NCBI GenBank assembly: GCA_038320185.1
Contig: JBBQDZ010000109.1
Coordinates: 1 to 7,902, forward strand
Origin: JBBQDZ01 sp038320185
Lineage (GTDB): Bacteria > Actinomycetota > Thermoleophilia > Gaiellales > Gaiellaceae
Length of the DNA: 7,902 nt
Direction: 5' to 3'
Positions 1-4,304 of this stretch are shown in pieces (position 1 is the stretch's first letter; each line of letters opens with the position of its first letter). The notes beneath the pieces are model-generated. The model was not told the DNA's origin. It saw only the letters and a list, made by a program, of their open reading frames with translations, and made no database searches. Made by a program: the position numbers and the translations under genes.

Positions 1-207
1 CGGCTCAAGCTCGCCGACCCGCTCCCGGACGACGTCGAGATCCTGCCCTCCCCCGACAGGCTCGCCGAGTGTTGCAGTGTTGCAACCGTTCTCGGGGGGA
101 TAGGCATCCCCCCCTCCCCCCAGGTGTCCGCCAGCAACGGATGGGCTGCCCTGGACGCCGAGGAGATGGCGCGGCTGGAGGCGCTCGGCGAGGAGATGGG
201 GCTATGA
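1..207 (+). CDS. 3' end of an unrecognised element gene
   Basis: The reading frame is open from the first base and ends at TGA 205-207, leaving 68 C-terminal residues of a protein whose start is outside the window. Codons 1-23 and 43-68 use almost only G/C third positions, as expected for real coding sequence here. Codons 24-34 do not (TGT, AGT, GTT, GCA, GTT, ATA), and they cover a repeat- and dyad-rich stretch. The C-terminus is a short charged helix (about residues 51-68, with Asp/Glu and Leu alternating). I do not recognise the family and assign no function. The stop overlaps the next start as ATGA, which suggests translational coupling. Confidence 0.55.
   Translation, partial: RLKLADPLPDDVEILPSPDRLAECCSVATVLGGIGIPPSPQVSASNGWAALDAEEMARLEALGEEMGL
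69..84 (+). repeat. Tandem octamer GTGTTGCA x2
   Basis: GTGTTGCA occurs at 69-76 and again at 77-84 without a gap. The second copy continues into AC, so 71-86 is also a 6-bp inverted repeat (GTTGCA, spacer GTGT, TGCAAC). The segment lies inside the partial reading frame and has codon use unlike the rest of it. It could be a protein-binding site or simply a low-complexity linker. Confidence 0.5.
94..113. repeat. Inverted repeat with G6 and C7 tracts
   Basis: GGGGGGA at 94-100 is complementary to TCCCCCC at 107-113 with a six-base spacer. A C7 tract (108-114), one T and a C6 tract (116-121) follow. It lies 8 bp after the GTGTTGCA repeats and inside the partial reading frame. Homopolymers of this kind are prone to slippage or sequencing error, so the frame across them is less secure than elsewhere. 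Confidence 0.5.
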
Positions 208-335
208 CCCTCCCGACCGTGATCGTCGTTGTGCCCGTCCGTGTTGAGCTCTGCCGGCCGCGTCTCGCGGACGAGGTGACGGCGGCGCTGGAGCGGCTGC
301 ACGACGCGCTCGAGCACATGAGCGAGGCCGCGTGA
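204..335 (+). CDS. Small unrecognised element protein, 43 aa
   Basis: The ATG at 204 overlaps the previous stop (ATGA) and sits 8 nt after a good Shine-Dalgarno, AGGAG at 191-195. The product starts with a hydrophobic strand-like stretch (residues 3-12, Leu-Pro-Thr then Val/Ile) and continues as an amphipathic helix rich in Ala, Leu, Glu and His (about residues 21-43). It is too short and too generic for me to recognise. The start/stop overlaps at both ends (ATGA before, GTGA after), the ribosome-binding site and the high G/C third positions support a real small gene in a compact, phage-like cluster. A longer reading frame starting at 69 in the same frame is less likely, because it lacks these signals and would overlap the previous gene. 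Confidence 0.5.
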   Translation: MTLPTVIVVVPVRVELCRPRLADEVTAALERLHDALEHMSEAA

Positions 336-628
336 CCGAGCCGCTGCTCCCGACGATCCCGGCCGCCGTCCTCGAACGCGGCGAGCAGGCGTTCGTGAAC
401 GTGCTACGCCGCCGCCACCCGGACGCCCTGTTCGTCGTCCGCGATCTCGGCGAGCGTCCCGTCCGTCCAGAAGATCCCGACGTGCCCGCGAAGATCGGCG
501 CTCGCGCCGCGGTGAACCTCGACGCGGCCGATGAAGCCGGCGAGCACGTCGCGCCGCTCCGACGGGTTGAATCGCTGCCAGAGGTCGGAGAGCGCGCCGC
601 CGGCCGGCATCCGAGCGACACGGCCTGA
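332..628 (+). CDS. Doubtful small ORF overlapping the recombinase 3' end
   Basis: GTG at 332 overlaps the preceding stop (GTGA), continuing the coupled start/stop pattern. The first 40 or so codons have strongly G/C third positions and a plausible protein-like start (Pro/Leu-rich, then a helix with Glu-Arg-Gly-Glu-Gln-Ala-Phe). Beyond about 455, codon use decays and the frame is antisense to the conserved C-terminal part of the recombinase, so the last ~55 codons look like a shadow. Either this is a real ~98-aa gene with a 225-bp convergent overlap, or it is the beginning of an element gene whose original 3' end was lost when the recombinase module was joined on. I do not recognise the product. 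Confidence 0.3.
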   Translation: MTEPLLPTIPAAVLERGEQAFVNVLRRRHPDALFVVRDLGERPVRPEDPDVPAKIGARAAVNLDAADEAGEHVAPLRRVESLPEVGERAAGRHPSDTA

Positions 629-1801
629 CAGTTCACGCACCCGGTCGCGCGCACGATCGACGCGCCCCTGGCGGGCGTCAAGGCCTCGCTGGAACAGAGC
701 CGGGTCGAGCGCGGACGCCGCCTCCACGTAGGCGTACAGCTCGGCCTCTGCCTTCGCCTGCTCTGTCTGCGCCTGCTCGAGCTCGCGTCCGGCGACGACG
801 ACGTCGATCATCCGTGGCGCGGTTTGCAGCGCCTCCGTGAACCACTCCTCGACCAGCGCGTCGAGGTCGTCGGCGTGAACGTAGGCGCGATCGGGGCACG
901 GCTCGCTCGCCGCGTTCTTGCAGAAGTACGCCGCGACGAAACTACCGTCGGCGCGAGGCCTTCTCACGGTCTTCAGCGTCCGGCCGCATCCGCCGCAGCG
1001 CGCCAGACCACGGAGCAGACGATCGCGCGTCGTCTCACCGGCTGGAACCGGCTGGGTCGTGCGGCCGGCCTGGGCGGCGTCGTACTGGTCGCGGCTGACG
1101 ATCGGCGGGTGCGCGTGCTCGTTGACGTGCGGGCCTGAGCGGGCGACACCTAGATAGGCGTGGTTCGCGAGGATCTGCCTGGTCGTGGAGTGCGACCAGC
1201 CGAACTGCCGCCCGATCTGCGCGAACGGGACGCCGGTAGCGCGTTCGCGGAACGCCTGCCGCACCTTCGAGGCCTCCGTCTCGTCGATCTCGAGCCGTCC
1301 GTCCGGGCGCTTCACGTACCCGCGCGGGGCGCGACCGTTCGGGACACCGCGGCCGATCGCGTTCCGCCGCGCAGCCTCCCAATCGTCCGCGCGGCGCTTC
1401 CGCTCCCACTGAGCGACCGACCCAAGCATGTTCGCGACCAGCTCGCCGTTCGCGGAGTGCAAGTCGAGGCCGAGGTCGAGCGCGACGACGTTGAAGCCGT
1501 GCGTCTCGGCGTCCTCGATCAGGGTCGCGAGCCCGACGACGCTGCGCGTGAGCCGGTCGAGCTTCGCGGCGACGATGCCGCCCGTCAGGCCGGTTCGGCA
1601 CCTGTCGATCGCCTGCTTGAACGCTGGCCGGTCGAGGGTGCCGCCGCTCTGGTCGAGATCCTCATGCCACTCGATGATCTTGGTACCAGTCGAGCGTGCC
1701 CACGCTTCGATCGCTGCGCGCTGCTCGTCCGGGCTGATAAAGCTCTCGCCAGAACGGCCTGCGACCTTGCTGACCCTCACGTATCCGTCTGCCGTGCGCA
1801 T
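404..1801 (-). CDS. Large serine recombinase (site-specific integrase), 465 aa
   Basis: This protein cuts and rejoins DNA at two attachment sites through a serine-DNA intermediate. The N-terminal resolvase domain (about 1-150) has the nucleophile motif Tyr-x-Arg-Val-Ser with Ser11, then Asp57-Arg58-Pro59, and the signature Lys80-Leu-Asp-Arg-Leu-Thr-Arg86-Ser. The recombinase domain (about 155-250) includes Pro-Arg-Gly-Tyr at 159-162 and a Tyr-Leu-Gly at 216-218. A zinc ribbon follows with Cys269, Cys272, Cys294 and Cys302, then a Glu/Ala-rich coiled coil (about 330-385). All four modules are present and no key residue is missing, so it is probably active. The start is ATG 1801-1799, preceded on the - strand by GGGAGGA. 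Its 5' side faces a truncated dtd across about 40 bp, which points to dtd as the integration target. Whether the host element is a phage or another integrative element cannot be told. Confidence 0.93.
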   Translation of the reverse strand: MRTADGYVRVSKVAGRSGESFISPDEQRAAIEAWARSTGTKIIEWHEDLDQSGGTLDRPAFKQAIDRCRTGLTGGIVAAKLDRLTRSVVGLATLIEDAETHGFNVVALDLGLDLHSANGELVANMLGSVAQWERKRRADDWEAARRNAIGRGVPNGRAPRGYVKRPDGRLEIDETEASKVRQAFRERATGVPFAQIGRQFGWSHSTTRQILANHAYLGVARSGPHVNEHAHPPIVSRDQYDAAQAGRTTQPVPAGETTRDRLLRGLARCGGCGRTLKTVRRPRADGSFVAAYFCKNAASEPCPDRAYVHADDLDALVEEWFTEALQTAPRMIDVVVAGRELEQAQTEQAKAEAELYAYVEAASALDPALFQRGLDARQGRVDRARDRVRELSGRVARMPAGGALSDLWQRFNPSERRDVLAGFIGRVEVHRGASADLRGHVGIFWTDGTLAEIADDEQGVRVAAA

Positions 1802-1812
1802 ATTTCCTCCCT
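1802..1812 (-). promoter_or_regulatory. Ribosome-binding site of the recombinase
   Basis: Read on the - strand, the bases just before the ATG are GGGAGGAAAT, a strong Shine-Dalgarno with short spacing. It fixes the recombinase start at 1801. It directly follows an inverted repeat (1811-1839) that could form a hairpin in the mRNA leader. Confidence 0.7.
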
Positions 1813-1839
1813 ATCTTCCGGTTCACGTCGGACAGATAG
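1811..1839. repeat. Inverted repeat between recombinase start and dtd junction
   Basis: CTATCT (1811-1816) plus TCCG (1817-1820) pair with CGGA (1829-1832) plus AGATAG (1834-1839). That gives 10 base pairs, one unpaired C at 1833 and an 8-base spacer. The dyad begins at the recombinase ribosome-binding site and ends where dtd homology starts. It could be a recombinase-binding arm of the attachment site, an operator controlling the recombinase, or a hairpin in its mRNA leader. The sequence alone does not decide. Confidence 0.5.
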
Positions 1840-1860
1840 AGGACACGGCGAAAGGCAACA
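1811..1860. other. Predicted hybrid attachment site (attL/attR) in dtd
   Basis: Left of about 1839 the + strand no longer encodes Dtd. From GAC 1842 onward it encodes the conserved Asp-Thr-x-x-Gly-x-Arg-Pro-Ser-Phe block (1842-1871). The bases just before it should encode the Dtd Ser-Gln-Phe-Thr-Leu block but instead read Val-Gly-Gln-Ile-Glu. Serine-recombinase sites usually span about 40-50 bp around a 2-bp crossover, so the crossover is expected near 1836-1850. The core dinucleotide cannot be fixed without the other end of the element or an uninterrupted dtd. Confidence 0.55.
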
Positions 1861-2027
1861 GGCCGAGCTTCGCCGGTGCCGCAGACCCCGAGCTCGCCGC
1901 CTTACTCTACGAGCGCTTCTGCGAGGAGCTCGAGGCGCTCAACATCCGCCCTGCGCGCGGGCTCTTCGGTGCGCGGATGGAGGTGGAGCTCGTGAACGAG
2001 GGACCGGTCACCATCGTGCTCGGCTAG
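1839..2027 (+). pseudogene. dtd: dtd 3' fragment: C-terminal part of D-aminoacyl-tRNA deacylase
   Basis: Dtd removes D-amino acids mischarged onto tRNA. Only about 62 C-terminal codons of the usual ~150 are present. They include the Asp-Thr-x-x-Gly-Asn-Arg-Pro-Ser-Phe block (1842-1871), Leu-Tyr-Glu-Arg-Phe-Cys in the helix, and Met-Glu-Val-Glu-Leu-Val-Asn-Glu-Gly-Pro-Val-Thr near the end. The last carries the Gly-Pro pair (2001-2006) that in known Dtd enzymes forms the cis-proline chirality filter. The N-terminal half and the Ser-Gln-Phe-Thr active-site block are missing, replaced by element DNA. The stop TAG 2025-2027 is intact. No start codon with a ribosome-binding site precedes the fragment, so it is probably untranslated. 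It appears split by insertion rather than eroded, since the remaining codons are unbroken. Confidence 0.85.
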
Positions 2028-2051
2028 GCGCCGCCTGCGGTGCCGACTTCA

Positions 2052-2075
2052 GGAGCGCGGGCTTGCCCGCGCTCC
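2052..2075 (+). terminator. Hairpin after dtd, probable terminator without T-tract
   Basis: GGAGCGCGGG (2052-2061) and CCCGCGCTCC (2066-2075) form a perfect 10-bp stem with a CTTG loop, 25 bp after the dtd stop. No T run follows (GACTGAAA), so it is not a textbook intrinsic terminator. Strong GC hairpins like this after stop codons are common in high-GC actinobacteria, and the placement fits the end of the dtd transcript. Confidence 0.5.
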
Positions 2076-2144
2076 GACTGAAACGCCCGCCCGAGGGCAC
2101 GCGAGTATGGCCCACGCTCTAGGTCGCCTCTCGCAGCAGCTTGC

Positions 2145-2150
2145 TATCCT
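2145..2150 (+). promoter_or_regulatory. Possible -10 element of the rimP operon promoter
   Basis: TATCCT fits the TAnnnT shape of housekeeping-sigma -10 elements in actinobacteria, in an otherwise GC-rich gap. Transcription would begin near 2156-2158, just before the two competing leader hairpins. No convincing -35 is seen 16-18 bp upstream, so this is a weak call. Confidence 0.3.
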
Positions 2151-2160
2151 TTCCACACCA

Positions 2161-2183
2161 CATTTCACCGGTTTGGCGAAATG
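2161..2183 (+). promoter_or_regulatory. Candidate antiterminator hairpin in the rimP leader
   Basis: CATTTC (2161-2166) pairs with GAAATG (2178-2183). After an A-C mismatch, CC (2168-2169) pairs with GG (2175-2176), closing a five-base loop. GAAATG is also the base of the 5' arm of the downstream terminator-like hairpin, so the two structures exclude each other. CATTTC recurs at 2197-2202 as the competing partner. Pairing is weaker than in the terminator, so a factor or a kinetic effect would be needed to favour it. Confidence 0.4.
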
Positions 2184-2207
2184 GGCGCGCGGCGCCCATT
2201 TCTTTTT
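2178..2207 (+). terminator. Terminator-like hairpin with T5 tract in the rimP leader (candidate attenuator)
   Basis: GAAATGGGCGC (2178-2188) and GCGCCCATTTC (2192-2202) form a perfect 11-bp stem with a three-base loop, followed at once by TTTTT (2203-2207). This is a complete intrinsic-terminator signature. The T-tract ends one base before the rimP Shine-Dalgarno AGGAGG (2208-2213), leaving no room for a promoter between hairpin and gene. Every operon transcript must therefore read through it, which suggests regulated attenuation rather than a simple boundary. NusA, encoded second in the operon, is an obvious candidate regulator, because NusA autoregulation through leader termination is known for the E. 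coli operon. The link here is inference. Confidence 0.65.
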
Positions 2208-2221
2208 AGGAGGATCGATTG
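2208..2221 (+). promoter_or_regulatory. Ribosome-binding site and TTG start of rimP
   Basis: AGGAGG at 2208-2213 lies 5 nt before TTG 2219-2221. No ATG or GTG in frame sits nearby at a suitable distance, so the strong site selects the TTG as start. Confidence 0.75.
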
Positions 2222-2659
2222 CCGAACGTCTACGAGCAGGAACGGAGCCTCTATCGCGACGTATCCGCCAAGGTCATCCAGGCGCTGCCGGGGATCGAGG
2301 TGCTCGCCGTCGAGCTGGCCGGACCGGACCGGTTCACGGTCTTCGTCGACCACCCCCAAGGGGTCGACCACGCACTCTGCGAGCGGGTGACGGACGTGCT
2401 TCGTGAGTACCTCCGGAAGTATGCGGTGGACGTCTCCTCGCCGGGGATCGAGCGCCCGCTCAGGGTCCCCGCACATTTCGAGCGAGCGGTCGGTCGGAAG
2501 GTGGCACTGCGCACCTCGCCCGACATCGGCGGCCGCCGCCGTTTTCGCGGAACTCTCGAGCGGGCCGGGGCGGCGGGCGTAACGGTGGCGCTCGACGGAG
2601 ACGAGGTCGAAATCCCGTACGAGGCGATCGTGCGGGGCAACCTGATCTACGAAGGGTAG
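2219..2659 (+). CDS. rimP: Ribosome maturation factor RimP, 146 aa
   Basis: RimP binds the pre-30S ribosomal subunit and helps the 3' domain of 16S rRNA take up its early proteins. The length is usual for the family. The N-terminal alpha/beta domain (about 10-80) holds the Glu-Val-Leu-Ala-Val-Glu-Leu strand and the family signature Val-Ser-Ser-Pro-Gly-Ile-Glu-Arg-Pro-Leu at 72-81. The C-terminal SH3-like barrel (about 85-146) has the Gly-Arg-Arg-Arg-Phe-x-Gly-Thr-Leu segment and ends with Ile-Pro-Tyr-Glu-x-Ile...Asn-Leu-Ile-Tyr. It is the first gene of the operon and starts with TTG behind a strong AGGAGG. The terminator-like hairpin directly before this site suggests that expression of the whole operon is set in the leader. 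Five bases separate it from nusA. Confidence 0.93.
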   Translation: MPNVYEQERSLYRDVSAKVIQALPGIEVLAVELAGPDRFTVFVDHPQGVDHALCERVTDVLREYLRKYAVDVSSPGIERPLRVPAHFERAVGRKVALRTSPDIGGRRRFRGTLERAGAAGVTVALDGDEVEIPYEAIVRGNLIYEG

Positions 2660-2664
2660 GCGAG

Positions 2665-4059
2665 ATGAGTCGAGAGATCATCGAGGCCGTGCACGCGATC
2701 GAGCGTGAGAAGGGAATCGAGTCGGATACCCTCATTGCCGCGCTCGAGGACGCGCTCCTGGCTGCGTACAAGAAGACCCCCGGCGCCTCACGGCACGCCA
2801 CGGTCGAGCTGGACCGCACCGAGGGCGACTTCCGCGTCTTCTCGATCGAGCTGCCCGCCGACATCGAGGAGCGGCTGATCGAGGAGGCGCGCGAGCGTGC
2901 CCTCGACGAGCTCGAGCGGCTCGAGGCCGAGAACGGCGAGCGCTCGCACACGCTTCTCTCGGACGACGATCTCGACATCGAGTGGTCCGGAGTACCGGAG
3001 CACCTCGTCAAGCGCGCCGATGTCACGCCGGAGAACTTCGGCCGGATCGCCGCCCAGACGGCGAAGCAGGTCATCCTGCAGCGCATCCGCGAGGCGGAGC
3101 GCGAGATGATGTACGAGGAGTACGTAGACCGCGTCGGTGAGGTCGTCACCGGCATCGTGCAGCAGGCGGGAGACCGCAACAACGTTCTCGTCGACCTCGG
3201 AAAGGTCGAGTCGCTCCTGCCCCGCTCCGAGCAGGTCGACGGCGAGCGCTACGAGCAGGGCAGCCGGATCAAGGCGGTGATCACCGAGGTGCGTTCGGGC
3301 ACCAAGGGGCCGCAGGTGATCTTGTCGCGCCGTGACCCGGAGCTGATCAAGACGCTGTTCGAGCTCGAGGTGCCCGAGATCGCGGATGGCCTCGTCGAGA
3401 TCCGGGGGATCGCGCGGGAGCCCGGCTACCGCTCCAAGATCGCCGTCGAGTCGCATGCGCAGGGAGTCGACCCGGTCGGCGCCTGCGTCGGACCGAGAGG
3501 CTCTCGCGTCCGCATGGTCGTCTCGGAGCTGCGCGGCGAGAAGATCGACATCATCCCGTGGAACTCGGAGCCGGCGCGCTTCGTCGCCAAGGCACTCTCG
3601 CCCGCGCGCGTCCGCGAGGTCTTTGTGGACGACGCCTCGCGCGACGCCACCGTCATCGTCCCCGACGACCAGCTGGCGCTCGCGATTGGCAAGGAGGGCC
3701 TGAACGCCCGCCTCGCGGCACGGCTGACGGGCTGGAAGGTCGACATCCAGTCGGACAGCGAGTTCGCCAAGGCCGAGGCCGAAGCCGCGTACGGCGGCGG
3801 AGCCGATACCGAGTTCACCGGGCGCTGTGCCGCCATTCTCTCGAACGGCAAGCGCTGCCCGAACTCGACGCTTCCGGGTTCCCGCTTCTGCGGTGTTCCC
3901 GGCCATCAGGAGCTCGCCGCGCGGGAGGCGCGCGGCGAGGATCTCGCCGGCAGCGCGATCGCCGTGGCGGAGGAGACCGAGGACGAGACCGAAGAGGCCG
4001 AGGTCGAGGAGGGCGAGCTGACGCTCGAGGCGCAGGAGGAGGGAACCCCCGCTGCGTGA
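2665..4059 (+). CDS. nusA: Transcription elongation/termination factor NusA, 464 aa, with Cys/His C-terminal extension
   Basis: NusA binds RNA polymerase and nascent RNA and modulates pausing, termination and antitermination. The N-terminal polymerase-binding domain (about 1-150) begins with the typical Ile-Glu-x-Val-x-x-Ile-Glu-x-Glu-Lys-Gly-Ile. The S1 domain follows (about 155-225), starting Val-Gly-Glu-Val-Val-Thr-Gly-Ile-Val. KH1 has Gly-Pro-Arg-Gly at 276-279 and KH2 has Gly-Lys-Glu-Gly at 342-345. Actinobacterial NusA usually ends shortly after KH2. Here about 90 residues are added: a compact Cys388-x9-Cys398-x10-Cys409-x4-His414 module that looks zinc-binding, then a strongly acidic tail (about 421-464). 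The E. coli acidic repeats AR1/AR2 are not what this resembles. The ATG at 2665 is five bases after rimP, and the stop overlaps ylxR (GTGA). Confidence 0.96.
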   Translation: MSREIIEAVHAIEREKGIESDTLIAALEDALLAAYKKTPGASRHATVELDRTEGDFRVFSIELPADIEERLIEEARERALDELERLEAENGERSHTLLSDDDLDIEWSGVPEHLVKRADVTPENFGRIAAQTAKQVILQRIREAEREMMYEEYVDRVGEVVTGIVQQAGDRNNVLVDLGKVESLLPRSEQVDGERYEQGSRIKAVITEVRSGTKGPQVILSRRDPELIKTLFELEVPEIADGLVEIRGIAREPGYRSKIAVESHAQGVDPVGACVGPRGSRVRMVVSELRGEKIDIIPWNSEPARFVAKALSPARVREVFVDDASRDATVIVPDDQLALAIGKEGLNARLAARLTGWKVDIQSDSEFAKAEAEAAYGGGADTEFTGRCAAILSNGKRCPNSTLPGSRFCGVPGHQELAAREARGEDLAGSAIAVAEETEDETEEAEVEEGELTLEAQEEGTPAA

Positions 4060-4304
4060 GCGAGTCGAGCAGGCGTTGCGCGGGCTGCGGCCGGTCTGCG
4101 CCGAAGGCGAAGCTCATTCGCTTCACCGCGAGGGAGGGCTCGCTCGTGCACGCGCCGAGCGCGCCGGGGCGGGGCGCTTACACCTGCCCTCGCCTGCAGT
4201 GCTTCGAGCGCGCGCTCTCGCGACGCGCGTTCAGCCGCGCGCTGAAGGCCACGGTCCGCGTCGATCCCGGGCTACGCCGGCTCTACACTGAAGCCGATGG
4301 CTGA
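4056..4304 (+). CDS. ylxR: YlxR/RnpM family RNA-binding protein (DUF448), 82 aa
   Basis: This is a small basic nucleic-acid-binding protein. In Bacillus subtilis the family member RnpM binds and modulates RNase P. The family core is clear: Arg-Arg-Cys-Ala-Gly-Cys at 6-11, Pro-Lys-x-x-Leu-Ile-Arg-Phe at 16-23, Gly-Arg-Gly-Ala-Tyr-x-Cys at 38-44, then Cys49 and a basic helix containing Arg-Arg-x-Phe-x-Arg-Ala. Cys8, Cys11, Cys44 and Cys49 could bind a metal. The GTG start at 4056 overlaps the nusA stop by four bases, and a purine-rich AGGAGG (4034-4039) lies inside nusA somewhat far upstream. Its own stop overlaps infB by eight bases. It sits between nusA and infB as in most Gram-positive bacteria. 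The gene commonly found after it in Firmicutes, ylxQ, is absent. Confidence 0.92.
   Translation: MSESSRRCAGCGRSAPKAKLIRFTAREGSLVHAPSAPGRGAYTCPRLQCFERALSRRAFSRALKATVRVDPGLRRLYTEADG

Larger units (their letters stand above)
1..1841. mobile_element. Right-hand end of an integrated element carrying a large serine recombinase
   Basis: This segment holds two or three small unrecognised + strand genes and a convergent large serine recombinase. It stops where a truncated dtd reading frame begins (about 1839-1842). Large serine recombinases are normally encoded next to their own attachment site, so the recombinase start lying about 40 bp from a broken host gene is the expected layout of an integrated prophage, integrative plasmid or similar element. 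The left border is outside the window. No capsid, terminase, relaxase or replication gene is visible, so the kind of element cannot be named. The exact right border is uncertain by several bases. Confidence 0.75.

Noticed and set aside
1428..2027. One continuous + strand gene of about 200 codons ending in the Dtd C-terminus
   Set aside because: Only the part after about 1839 resembles Dtd. The first ~125 codons are antisense to well-conserved recombinase sequence and show no Dtd features. The frame is open by chance in GC-rich DNA.
1160..2122. Long + strand frame over the recombinase and intergenic region
   Set aside because: It is antisense to the recombinase domain and out of frame with the dtd fragment. 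Its composition (Arg/Ala/Pro-rich) is typical of a GC-rich shadow and it has no recognisable motif.
2178..2207. Simple transcription terminator of dtd or the element
   Set aside because: A separate hairpin (2052-2075) already sits close to the dtd stop. The T-tract here ends one base before the rimP ribosome-binding site, leaving no place for a downstream promoter. A leader attenuator fits better.
2788..3906. 372-codon - strand frame opposite nusA
   Set aside because: It is antisense to the S1 and KH domains of NusA and has a biased composition without motifs.
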